In this document: positions 55,742 to 64,000 of the stretch, one piece after another
Layout: the number at the start of each line of letters is the position of its first letter
Numbering within the stretch: position 1 is the first letter of the stretch
Translations under genes and position numbers: made by a program
Origin: an uncultured Bacteroides sp.
Lineage (GTDB): Bacteria; Bacteroidota; Bacteroidia; Bacteroidales; Bacteroidaceae
Direction of reading: 5' to 3'
Assembly: GCF_963678425.1 (NCBI RefSeq)
Contig: NZ_OY782855.1
Span: forward strand, 1,736,001-1,800,000
DNA length: 64,000 bases
The notes under the pieces: generated by a model
What the model was told of the DNA's origin: nothing
Seen by the model: the letters and a program-made list of their open reading frames with translations, nothing else
Database searches by the model: none

Positions 55742-56111
55742 AAGGAAATACCAGAATTAATTAAAATTAAGTGTTTTGTCGTTCTATAAATCTTATCTTT
55801 GCAAAGATAATTAAGCATATTTAAACAAGCACAATCAACCGCATATATTATTAAATATTAATATTTTATATAAGTGCTAATATTTGCCGTGTCGCTATTG
55901 AATTTTATTTTTCAGGCACAATTCCCACCGTATCTCATACAGAAAATCAACATAAATTTATTAACGCAATTAAAATTATATAAATTAACAAAATGATTAA
56001 AATTCAACCAAATCAGGCTTCTTCTGAAACAAGAAACAGAGTGCCGCTCCTATCATCTCTTCTTATCTGAAAAACTAATCTGAGAACCACTAAGCAATAA
56101 CTAAATTACGT
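55742..56111. other. Divergent promoter region
   Basis: 370 bases between the GH16 lipoprotein gene and the repeat protein gene. It holds the minus-strand -7 box at 55802-55809; no exact plus-strand TAnnTTTG was found for the repeat protein. Confidence 0.5.
55802..55809 (-). promoter_or_regulatory. -7 box of the GH16 gene
   Basis: Reads TATCTTTG on the minus strand, exact TAnnTTTG, 60 bases before the ATG. A partial -33 (ATTG at 55832-55835) is near the expected distance. Confidence 0.5.
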
Positions 56112-57635
56112 ATGAAAAAGAATTCTATTAGTAAATACCTCTTGGTAGCACTTTGTCTGCTACAAGGTTTTGGAATAAAAGCTCAGACTTTAAAATCTGC
56201 CACTTTCAATGTTGAACCCTGGAATTTGTATTCTTTGCTAGGTAATCAAATAGATGTTATAACAAATTTAACTCTCACAGGAAGTATTAACGGATACGAT
56301 ATCCGGGCTTTACGCGAAATGGATAATCTGTCTAGCCTTGATCTTACGAATGTAAAACTAGTAGCAGGGAGTAATTTTTATGTCAATGCCGATATAAGCG
56401 TTGAGAATGACAAGATACCCAATTACATGTTTTATAATTTAAACAAGTTAACAACCCTGGCCCTTCCCAGCAGTGTCACCTCTATCGGCAATCAGGCATT
56501 ACAAGAGTGCACCGGACTAACTTCTGTCATTATTGGAAATAGCGTAACTTCCATTGGCTCGTTTGCATTTGGCAATTGTTCCGGACTTTCCTCCATAACA
56601 ATACCCACAAGTATAACGACTATAAGCAATCAGGCATTCTGGAGCTGCACCGGACTAACATCCTTTACAATCCCAGGCAATGTAACTTCTATCGGCGATA
56701 ATGCATTTGATATTTGTACCAAACTAAAAACATTCACTGTTGCAGATGCAAATCCAAATTACAGCTCATCTGAAGGTGTTCTGTTTAATAAAGACAAGTC
56801 GGTACTGATTGCGTATCCCAATTCAAAATCTTCTATTTACACAATCCCCGGCAGCGTAAAAACAATTGGTAATAATGCGTTTGGGTCCTGTTACGGATTG
56901 GCCAAAGTCGTCATTGGCAACAATGTAACTTCCATTGGCATAGGAGCCTTTTATAATTGTAACGGATTAGTTTCAGTTTCTATCGGCAGTGGCATAACCG
57001 CTATCGGAAAAGACGTCTTTTATAATTGCTACAATCTGCCTTCCATCACAATCCCCTCCAATGTAACATACATCGGTAATAATGCGTTTGGATATTGTGC
57101 AGGGTTAACATCCATTGACCTGGGAAAAGGTATAACTTCTATTGATATTAATGCATTCACCAATTGCATCGGACTAACTTCCGTTACAATTCCCAGTGGT
57201 GTTACCTCCATCGGCGATTGGGCCTTATCTTATTGCACGGGATTAAAAGAGTTGCATTGCAAGGCATCAACACCGCCAACGGTAACATCCTCAACGTTCT
57301 ACATTATAGATAAAAGTGCTTGTAAGTTGTATGTTCCCATAGGTACTTCTACTAAGTATAAGGGAAGTTCTGGTTGGAATGAGTTTAAAACAATCATAGA
57401 AGAATATGGTACATCCATACCTCAGACAGAGATAAGCAGCATCAAAGTTTATAAGGATCAGGATGCTATTGTTATCGAAGGAGCAACTATAGACGATAAA
57501 ATAGCTGTTTACGGCATATCCGGCTCTATACTGCAAAGTTTCAAGGCAACGGATGAGGTTACCAGAATCTACCTCCCGGTCAATCATCTTTATATAATTA
57601 ATATATCAGGCAAATCATACAAGGTTGCTCTGTAA
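56112..57635 (+). CDS. BspA-type leucine-rich repeat protein with sorting-like C-terminus
   Basis: 507 residues. Signal peptide (cut after GIKA), then from about residue 100 to 390 around a dozen ~23-residue repeats of the LRR_5/BspA form (pattern: [ST]ITIPxxVTSIGxxAFxxCxGL), with one longer insertion near 215-235. The last ~70 residues (VYKDQDAIVIEGATIDDKIAVYGISGS...) look like a type A Por-secretion C-terminal domain. Surface-exposed adhesin or binding protein is the usual reading for BspA-like proteins; ligand unknown. It lies between two GH16 genes. Confidence 0.88.
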   Translation: MKKNSISKYLLVALCLLQGFGIKAQTLKSATFNVEPWNLYSLLGNQIDVITNLTLTGSINGYDIRALREMDNLSSLDLTNVKLVAGSNFYVNADISVENDKIPNYMFYNLNKLTTLALPSSVTSIGNQALQECTGLTSVIIGNSVTSIGSFAFGNCSGLSSITIPTSITTISNQAFWSCTGLTSFTIPGNVTSIGDNAFDICTKLKTFTVADANPNYSSSEGVLFNKDKSVLIAYPNSKSSIYTIPGSVKTIGNNAFGSCYGLAKVVIGNNVTSIGIGAFYNCNGLVSVSIGSGITAIGKDVFYNCYNLPSITIPSNVTYIGNNAFGYCAGLTSIDLGKGITSIDINAFTNCIGLTSVTIPSGVTSIGDWALSYCTGLKELHCKASTPPTVTSSTFYIIDKSACKLYVPIGTSTKYKGSSGWNEFKTIIEEYGTSIPQTEISSIKVYKDQDAIVIEGATIDDKIAVYGISGSILQSFKATDEVTRIYLPVNHLYIINISGKSYKVAL

Positions 57636-57659
57636 AAAACAGATATTCCAATAAAAATG

Positions 57660-57687
57660 CAGCAGATGTTATTTACTTCGTCTGCTG
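57660..57687 (+). terminator. Terminator of the repeat protein gene
   Basis: Arms 57660-57666 and 57681-57687 (CAGCAGA/TCTGCTG) followed by T6. It overlaps the 3' end of the convergent GH16 gene at 57669. Confidence 0.7.
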
Positions 57688-58505
57688 TTTTTTAATTCAG
57701 TTACTTTAATCCAGTCCACCTCCATGTGTGCCGGCAGTTGCGAGTCTGTAATCACCCCCGGCCAGGTACCTTTGCCTCCCAAAGCATAATTCAGAATAAG
57801 ATAAAAAGGCTTATTGTATGGCCACTGCCTCATTGTTGCCTCATTGGCCAAATGCAGATTCGGATAACTAAATGTCATTTTCCCGTTTACATAAAAACAC
57901 ACCTTCTCAGGATACCAGCATACAGCATATGTATTAAACTCGTTCACATTATAAGATTCAGTAGCAGAACGAACCGTATCATTATGTTTTAACGCATCTA
58001 TATAATGGCTATGAATGGTCTGATAAACAATGCTATCATTATTAAGCTGTTCCATGATATCAATCTCGCCATCAATCACTCCGCCGTCATTTGGCTGAGG
58101 AATCATCCAGATAGCGGGCCACCCGCCTTTTGCTGTAACAAATTTAGCGCGGACTTCCACTTTTCCATAAGTAAACTCTACTTTTCCTTTTGTCTGAACA
58201 CCTCCTGTTTTATAAATACCCCTCACTTTTTCTGCTTTCAGAATCAGTTTCCCATTTTTAACATAAGCCTGATCATAACTCTGTGAAAAATAGTTAGCCC
58301 AGAGATCTCCCTTTACCCTACGGCACAACGACCATTTGGCAGTATCGGGTATTCTCCCGGCCTGATCAAAATTATCTTCAAAAACAACTCTCCCCATCTT
58401 ACCGGCTTTCAGCTTTCCATTCTGAGCCGGGTTATTTAAAGGATCAGCAATGGCTGCAAATCCAATGAAGAGCATCAATAACAGAATAACAGCACTCGTT
58501 TTCAT
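57669..58505 (-). CDS. GH16 beta-glucanase, copy 2
   Basis: 278 residues from the ATG at 58505, preferred over a TTG at 58532 because it gives a clean signal peptide (MKTSAVILLLMLFIGFAAIA). The GH16 core is complete: catalytic EIDIME (Glu147, Asp149, Glu152), FEDNFDQAGRIPDTAKW, VEVRAKFVTAKGGWPAIWM, YALGGKGTWPGVITDSQLPAHMEVDWIKV. Unlike copy 1 it has no lipobox Cys or long linker, so it is probably periplasmic or secreted. The two copies are clearly paralogous over the whole domain. Confidence 0.92.
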   Translation of the reverse strand: MKTSAVILLLMLFIGFAAIADPLNNPAQNGKLKAGKMGRVVFEDNFDQAGRIPDTAKWSLCRRVKGDLWANYFSQSYDQAYVKNGKLILKAEKVRGIYKTGGVQTKGKVEFTYGKVEVRAKFVTAKGGWPAIWMIPQPNDGGVIDGEIDIMEQLNNDSIVYQTIHSHYIDALKHNDTVRSATESYNVNEFNTYAVCWYPEKVCFYVNGKMTFSYPNLHLANEATMRQWPYNKPFYLILNYALGGKGTWPGVITDSQLPAHMEVDWIKVTELKNSRRSK

Positions 58506-58734
58506 AAAATTATTCAGATTTACAACAGACAAAAAATCTTCTCTGTCACGTCAGAACAAACAAACAGGCTACCAGATAAGTTTAATAAAAAGTAATGACT
58601 TATCATTTTTTAGTTATTATTTTAATAATCCGATCGAACATTAATCAGTGCTATTTGTTAAAAAGAATGCATCATTTCTGTTGCATTTAACAATGTATTA
58701 CTAACATTTTACTTTAAAATAAAAAATACGTTAT

Positions 58735-60414
58735 ATGGCTGAGCATTCTTATTCTAACCTTTATCCACTAAAAGTGTGTCTGTTTTTGCTGGTAAGCAAT
58801 TATTTTATCGTATCCCATGCGCAGGAATACCAACATCTGATTATTTACGGACAAAGCTTGTCTGTTGCCAATCAGTCATGGCCCCCTCTTTCCATTACAC
58901 CGGTTGATGGTAATTATATGATTGGCAATCAGATATGGACAAATTTCGAAAATACGGACTTAACCCATTTAACCCCTTTAATAGCAGATGTTGCTTCTAC
59001 TACCACAACACTTCCTAAGAAAAGGGACAGTTATATATATGCCGAATGTCCTTTGGTGGCAGCTACCAATCACATCCAACTGAAAACGGGAGGAAAATAT
59101 AAGTTTATTGCCTCTTCCTGCGGAACAGGTGGTAAAACAATCGAAGAGCTGTCTAAAGAATATTACAATCCGGTCTATTATCAGGATTTCACCAATACGT
59201 TAACCTATGCATCATCCATCACTTCAAGCATACACTGTCCCGCCATTTTCTGGATGCAAGGAGAACAGAATTATACCACCCCACAGGGAAGTGAGGGATT
59301 AACTGCAGGCAGTGCTCCCTGTGAGGATAAAGCAACCTATAAATCGTTGCTGCTTAAAATAAAGAATAATCTGCAGGCCAACATCATGAAGCAATATAAT
59401 CAGACAGATGCGCCACTGTTTATCACCTATCAGGCAGGCGTCCAATATACTCGTGGAGACTCCGTAGCCATTGGCATGGCACAACTGGAAGCATCAAACG
59501 AGAATAAGGATATTGTCTGCGCAGGTCCGGTTTATGCTATGACCGACCGGGGTGGACATCTTGACCCAAATGGTTACCGTTGGTTTGGCGAAATGCTGGG
59601 TAAGGTTTATTATAAAACAAAGATTCTGGGTGAAGATTTTAAGCCACTTCAACCCCTGGAGATCATGCGGATGGACGATTCAAAAAAGCTAAAAATCAGA
59701 TTTCTGGTGCCACAACCACCTTTGGTTCTAGATACAAAGACATTAGACATCATGACGGGATTAGGTTTTGAGATTTTTGTAAATGGTTCAAGCGTAGAAC
59801 TATGGAAAGTCGATGTAGATAATGACTGCGTATACTTAACTTGTGGCAGCGATCTCACTGGAGATGTCGAGGTTATCTATGCCGGAACAAATAATATTGG
59901 CCATGGCAACCTGCGCGACAGTGATGCCTATCCGGCCTTTTTCAATTACCTCGATCTGGATAAAAAAAATTCTGATAAGAGTTACGTTTACGAACGCGAC
60001 GCTTCCGAAACAACCCTTCGTCCGTGGTACGAGCCCAAAGATTCTGATGGTATTATTTACAACAAGCCCTACCCTTTATATAATTTCTGCGTTGCCTTCT
60101 ATTACAAACTGAAAGCCGGGGCAGATTCCTACCGGGTACCTCATCTGAGTACCGGCATTAGTCAAACATCACTCGATACAGATACAAAGGTTTATCTGGA
60201 AGGAGGAGCATTAAAGATAAAATCACAACTGTCGGGCATTTTCCATATTGATCTGCTGGACATTTCAGGCAAAACAGTGGCTGCATTTCCGGTAGACCGC
60301 AGTAATAGTCAGGAGGCACTCAGCTTCCGGCTCCCCTCTCTTTCAAAAGGGATCTATTTTGTCAGAATCATCTCTTCTAAAAGAAACTCTGTTTCCAGGC
60401 TATTTGTGAAATAG
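58735..60414 (+). CDS. SGNH-type carbohydrate esterase with sorting-like C-terminus
   Basis: 559 residues. A signal peptide (cut after SHAQ) precedes the SGNH blocks: block I IYGQSLS, block II SCGTGGKTIEELS, block III WMQGEQNY, and block V DRGGHLDPNGYRWFG (Asp-x-x-His) near residues 265-280. This fits the sialate O-acetylesterase-like (SASA) group of esterases, which deacetylate glycans. Residues ~290-470 are of unknown fold; the last ~75 are a type A sorting-like domain (LLDISGKTV...KGIYFVRI). It is probably exported to work with the GH16 enzymes. Confidence 0.82.
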   Translation: MAEHSYSNLYPLKVCLFLLVSNYFIVSHAQEYQHLIIYGQSLSVANQSWPPLSITPVDGNYMIGNQIWTNFENTDLTHLTPLIADVASTTTTLPKKRDSYIYAECPLVAATNHIQLKTGGKYKFIASSCGTGGKTIEELSKEYYNPVYYQDFTNTLTYASSITSSIHCPAIFWMQGEQNYTTPQGSEGLTAGSAPCEDKATYKSLLLKIKNNLQANIMKQYNQTDAPLFITYQAGVQYTRGDSVAIGMAQLEASNENKDIVCAGPVYAMTDRGGHLDPNGYRWFGEMLGKVYYKTKILGEDFKPLQPLEIMRMDDSKKLKIRFLVPQPPLVLDTKTLDIMTGLGFEIFVNGSSVELWKVDVDNDCVYLTCGSDLTGDVEVIYAGTNNIGHGNLRDSDAYPAFFNYLDLDKKNSDKSYVYERDASETTLRPWYEPKDSDGIIYNKPYPLYNFCVAFYYKLKAGADSYRVPHLSTGISQTSLDTDTKVYLEGGALKIKSQLSGIFHIDLLDISGKTVAAFPVDRSNSQEALSFRLPSLSKGIYFVRIISSKRNSVSRLFVK

Positions 60415-60511
60415 TGCCAGTTTTTTTTGGCCTTGATCTTTGGTCTTTCTGTAGTTGGACAGGTTTCTTTTTATCTTATTTATTAGATAATCACGCAGCA
60501 ATATAAAAAAT

Positions 60512-61072
60512 CTAAAACAACAGATACGAGAACGAGACGCCCAGTTTAAGCGGAGCAAAGATCGTCTTATCCTTATTGGGAGAAAGCGGCTTCACCCCAT
60601 CCACCGGATAATCAAAACAACGGTATTTCAGCATCCCGGCACCAACCGTTGTTTCCAGGTTACACCGACGACTGAGCACCCAGTCAAAACCGTAGGTCAA
60701 TCCGGCTGCAAGCGCATCACCGTCATACTTCGTATCATTGAATTTAAAGTTATAGTTCGCGGCAAATCCTGTCAGACCTACAAAATGACGGGCCATAGGG
60801 CGACTAAACCAATACCTCACCTCAGGAGACACCTGTTGAAATTTAAACGTGTTGTCTTTGACTGTAGTCGAGAAATTACCTGCTACACCCAGATCCAACG
60901 TAACATGTCTGGAAAGGCGGAACTCCCCATCGATATTCGGGGATAAAGTAGCCCAATACAAGGCGTTTGTCTTCAGTGCTATTCGTTGTGCCATTGCAGC
61001 AGAACTGCCCAATAGCAGAAGAGAAAAGAGAACCAGTTTACCCAGGTTTCTATGTAATGATATTGCGGTCAT
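60512..61072 (-). CDS. DUF3575 outer-membrane protein
   Basis: 186 residues: signal peptide (cut after AMA), then RIALKTNALYWATLSPNIDGEFRLSRHVTL, the typical DUF3575 start, and seven to eight amphipathic strands ending in a C-terminal aromatic (YLLF). A small beta-barrel is expected. In Bacteroides such genes sit near fimbrillin or envelope genes; function not defined. It lies 8 bp after the repeat barrel gene and is co-transcribed with it. Confidence 0.87.
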   Translation of the reverse strand: MTAISLHRNLGKLVLFSLLLLGSSAAMAQRIALKTNALYWATLSPNIDGEFRLSRHVTLDLGVAGNFSTTVKDNTFKFQQVSPEVRYWFSRPMARHFVGLTGFAANYNFKFNDTKYDGDALAAGLTYGFDWVLSRRCNLETTVGAGMLKYRCFDYPVDGVKPLSPNKDKTIFAPLKLGVSFSYLLF

Positions 61073-61080
61073 ATTCTTTC

Positions 61081-63936
61081 TTATAATTTGTAATTAATAC
61101 CCACTGTAAATTCACCCACCTCTTTTCCACGTCTGGGGAAACTATTGTCAATCGTCTTGTTGTAGAAGTGGACAGCCGGTTCCAGCGTGAGATCAACCTT
61201 CTTCGACAAGTTGAATTTCGTTTGCAATCCCAGTTTCAGTCCCAGCGGAGTGGCAGACTTATATCCCTCTTTCGAAGCAAAATTCAGACTGCCCCCTATC
61301 ACACCCATCAGTTCCAGCTTACGGTCCTTATCGTATCCACCGGCCAGTGTACTCAGGTTTGCCAGATAATCAGCATTGACTGAAGTTACCTTCGCATTGG
61401 CATCGCCAAACGCATCCACTAATTCTTTGTGGTTCACCCCTAACCGGACATAAGAAACAGGAGACATTCTCTTGCCCACAGCCAGACCAAATGTGCTACC
61501 GATATTCTTTGCCTTGAAACCACCGTTGTAAGATCCACCGTACATTCCGGCACCCAGATTAGCGGAAATAAAATAGTTTGAATGATCATCCGTGGCAAAG
61601 TCCTTTGCATGCGCAATCTTGTCCGGAGAAAGTTTATAATTAAAACCAGCCTGTACATTCATTACCCCCTTCGAGTAATATGATGGATTGTTCCGCAGGG
61701 AGGTGCGTAAAGTAGCTTTTGGTTCCACAAAAAGATCAATGGTTGGAGAGGCTTTGAACACCACCTGACCGCCAAGACTGATACCCGGAGCAACTCCCAC
61801 GCTCTTGCGTTCGTAATCCATTCCCAGGTTCACTCCGGCCAGCGCATTCAGGTCCAGTCGTCTGTCAGAGTCATATCCTAGCGCCATCGTAGTGAGGCTC
61901 AGCATATAATCAGCTTCCGCTCCGCCATAAAGATACTTAATCCTGTTCTCCTGTCTGAATTCACCATTCAGATCTATTCTCCAGCCGGCAATCGGCGTAA
62001 TCCATTTACCTAAAGCCATCTGTCCCGACACACCAAATGCATTGGCACGTCTGATGTGGGTAGCCAGAAACTCTGTGCCTCCTGAGAAGGAGAAGAAAGA
62101 ACGTTTCTCATCCCCCTTCATAAACAACTGTTTCTGTTCCCTGCTGCAATCCTTCAGCCGCATGTTAACACCGGCCATCAGTCCAAACACTCCGTCCATC
62201 TTGGCAAAGTGAATGTTTCGTTCCATAAAATCGTCTGAATAAAGGCGCAGTTGCGGTTCCAGGAACAATCCAAACGACGGGGTTACATTCCATAAGCCCT
62301 GCAAACCAAGTTCTCCCCCCAGATAACTGCTACGGAACAAGGAAGAAGAGCGGAAAGCAACATTGGCACCCGCCACCCCAATCAGTTCGAACTTCCGTCC
62401 GGGATCGTAGCCGTTCATAAACGAGGTGATATTCCACAAATAATCTGCGCTCACCGTAGCCAGTTTCGCGTCAGGCTGTTTATTGCTTCTCCAGAGTCTG
62501 GCAATATCCGCAGAGAGTCTCACCCCCGAAGTGCCTGTGAACCATTTTCCTATAAATCCTCCCGCACGCGGATCCATGTCGTATTTAAAGAAAGCAGTCT
62601 GTTTAATTGGAGAATTAGCACCAATACCCAGACCAATAAAAGTATTATCCAGAAAACTACCGTTCGTCATCTTTTCGCGTAAAGCACCCCTAAGCACCGG
62701 ATTCGCATTCAGCTCCAGTCCGGCATTGAGCAGGAAGTTCGCCCGGCACGGACCGGCACCGTTGGCACCTATCGCATAGTACTTGCCGGGATAATAGTTC
62801 AGCCTCGGTTCCACAAAGAAGTTGAACTCACGTGACAACCGGAAAGAAGCCTGTGCACCAATGCCCAGTCCCAACAAATTCTGTTCGGCCCTATTTTTCA
62901 GGTAATCATAATTCACTCCGGCTACGGCAATCATGTGAAAGAATCTGTCAGGGTTATATCCGTAAAAGGTGTTGCTTATATTCAGCAGGTAATCCGCCTG
63001 TGCTCCCAGTCCCTTTATCTTGCTTTTTGTCACCGGGTATTTAAACAGGATAGCTTTTCCGGTCAGCCGGACTCCCGAATAAGGAGAGAGCCATCTTCCC
63101 ACACCGGCAAAGAAACTGCCACCGGCGTAATGTTGCAGGTCCGAACCACCCCGCACCAGCAGACTCCCTATGCCTGCACCGCCATATAGAAAAGTATGAT
63201 CTTTAAATGTCGATGAGCTGAATCGCTCCGTGCTACGTATATTTCGGGGAACCGTCCTGAATTCCATACCCGCAACCAGCGAAGCGGCAACATCGTAATT
63301 CCTCCAATGGCTCGAATAATCCAGATTATCCGAATAGATCCCCACACGCGGTTCCAGGAAAATCACATTACCGTAATCCAACGCATACCGTGCCTGCAAC
63401 CCCGTTCTGATGCCCCAGGTAGCGCCGGATACCTCTCTGAATTGCGGAAACAGATATTCACCGCCGGCAATACCCACCAGTTCAAATTTCCGTTTCGCGT
63501 TGAAATCACTTGCCAGAGCCGACAAGTTCATCAGGTAATCCGCACTGAGATCCAATTCCTTAGCCCTCACCTTTTTCCCGGGATAAGCATTGTAATATTT
63601 CCCGGCAAATCCGATACGAGCCCCATGAATAGGCGTAAACCACCTCCCCACTGCAACCCCGGCTTCCAGTCCCGGATCATTAATCCCCTTCGAGAGTCCC
63701 GGAGAGATGTAAGAAGTGGCGCCGCCGTAAAGCTGGACAAAATAATGAGGGATAGAGTCCTCCCCCACAAAACCTTTGAATCCAGGCGTTTTCTGCAACG
63801 TATATTTCAGGTATTCAGCATACGATCCGTGGCTCTGCGCGCCCAGACCGGTCATTGTCAGAAAGAGTAATATCGCAGTAAAAAGAAGTTTATATCCGTA
63901 AAGTTTAGTTTCCGTGTTAAATTTTGCTTGTTTCAT
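61081..63936 (-). CDS. Envelope protein of five ~181-residue barrel-like repeats
   Basis: 951 residues with signal peptide (cut after GLGA) and a distinctly higher GC than its surroundings. The protein is built of five tandem copies: each has a GRW-x-[ST]P motif, then ADYL-x-N at residues 132, 314, 497, 676 and 856, then a [DN]-x-x-R-[KFRL]-[FLD]-[EHL] motif at about 149, 331, 514, 692 and 872, and a V/LEP motif at 195, 376, 560, 738 and 919. Each unit looks like a small outer-membrane barrel (8 or so strands). Function unknown; possibly a surface scaffold. Co-transcribed with the DUF3575 gene. Confidence 0.8.
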   Translation of the reverse strand: MKQAKFNTETKLYGYKLLFTAILLFLTMTGLGAQSHGSYAEYLKYTLQKTPGFKGFVGEDSIPHYFVQLYGGATSYISPGLSKGINDPGLEAGVAVGRWFTPIHGARIGFAGKYYNAYPGKKVRAKELDLSADYLMNLSALASDFNAKRKFELVGIAGGEYLFPQFREVSGATWGIRTGLQARYALDYGNVIFLEPRVGIYSDNLDYSSHWRNYDVAASLVAGMEFRTVPRNIRSTERFSSSTFKDHTFLYGGAGIGSLLVRGGSDLQHYAGGSFFAGVGRWLSPYSGVRLTGKAILFKYPVTKSKIKGLGAQADYLLNISNTFYGYNPDRFFHMIAVAGVNYDYLKNRAEQNLLGLGIGAQASFRLSREFNFFVEPRLNYYPGKYYAIGANGAGPCRANFLLNAGLELNANPVLRGALREKMTNGSFLDNTFIGLGIGANSPIKQTAFFKYDMDPRAGGFIGKWFTGTSGVRLSADIARLWRSNKQPDAKLATVSADYLWNITSFMNGYDPGRKFELIGVAGANVAFRSSSLFRSSYLGGELGLQGLWNVTPSFGLFLEPQLRLYSDDFMERNIHFAKMDGVFGLMAGVNMRLKDCSREQKQLFMKGDEKRSFFSFSGGTEFLATHIRRANAFGVSGQMALGKWITPIAGWRIDLNGEFRQENRIKYLYGGAEADYMLSLTTMALGYDSDRRLDLNALAGVNLGMDYERKSVGVAPGISLGGQVVFKASPTIDLFVEPKATLRTSLRNNPSYYSKGVMNVQAGFNYKLSPDKIAHAKDFATDDHSNYFISANLGAGMYGGSYNGGFKAKNIGSTFGLAVGKRMSPVSYVRLGVNHKELVDAFGDANAKVTSVNADYLANLSTLAGGYDKDRKLELMGVIGGSLNFASKEGYKSATPLGLKLGLQTKFNLSKKVDLTLEPAVHFYNKTIDNSFPRRGKEVGEFTVGINYKL

Positions 63937-64000
63937 CGTTTAATTTCCTGTTTATCCGATTTTATTTTTGTCCTCGCCCTTAGCGGCATTTTCTGCAGCC

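Overview
The window looks like chromosomal DNA of a Bacteroidales bacterium, most likely Bacteroides or a close relative. The reasons are AT-rich spacers, several exact TAnnTTTG (-7) promoter boxes, many SusCD-world glycosidases (GH92, GH125, GH2, GH16), BspA-type leucine-rich repeats, DUF3575, Wzi-type capsule proteins and C-terminal sorting-like domains. Nearly everything is on the minus strand. No tRNA, rRNA, CRISPR array, insertion sequence or integrase was found.

Layout. (1) 1-747: 3' part of a WecA/MraY-type glycosyl-1-phosphate transferase. (2) 823-8467 (minus): one operon for mannose-rich glycans (CBM9-like protein, GH92, GH2, GH125), which fits stepwise removal of mannose from high-mannose N-glycans or similar mannans. 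(3) 9006-9395: sugar mutarotase of the RhaM family. (4) 9697-18512 (minus): the most unusual locus, a tight six-gene operon. It encodes a vWA-like lipoprotein, a small three-helix membrane protein, a tubulin/FtsZ-superfamily protein, a 1177-residue Hsp70/actin-fold protein, a MotA/TolQ/ExbB-like channel protein with a long cytoplasmic tail, and a MotB/OmpA-like protein. It has its own -7 box and terminator and combines two cytoskeletal NTPase folds with a stator-like pair. (5) 18862-20751: lipocalin-like lipoprotein plus Wzi. (6) 20868-54059 (minus): a 33-kb surface polysaccharide region in two modules, each ending with a closely related phosphoglycosyl transferase gene and each headed by a nearly identical 42-bp element (35469-35510 and 54074-54115). 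Module B (36117-54059) has flippase, polymerase, glycosyltransferases, an acyl-group cassette (two ACPs, ketoacyl synthase III-like, AMP ligase, NeuD/PglD-like acyltransferase, aminotransferase, WbqC) and an amino-sugar cassette (dehydratase, aminotransferase, GNAT). Module A (20868-35297) has polymerase, glycosyltransferases, a UDP-sugar dehydrogenase, a deacetylase and tandem PaaK-like ligases, but no flippase. (7) 54524-60414: lone ACP, two GH16 glucanases, a leucine-rich repeat protein and an SGNH esterase. (8) 60512-63936: DUF3575 protein and a barrel-like protein made of five ~181-residue repeats.

How it fits together. The polysaccharide region predicts a polymer with an N-acetyl-4-amino-6-deoxy sugar at the reducing end and a second 4-amino sugar carrying an unusual ACP-derived acyl group. 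Wzi could help anchor the polymer at the surface. The six-gene operon next to it is not obviously a capsule gene set; its role (envelope remodelling, force transmission or defence) cannot be read from the sequence.
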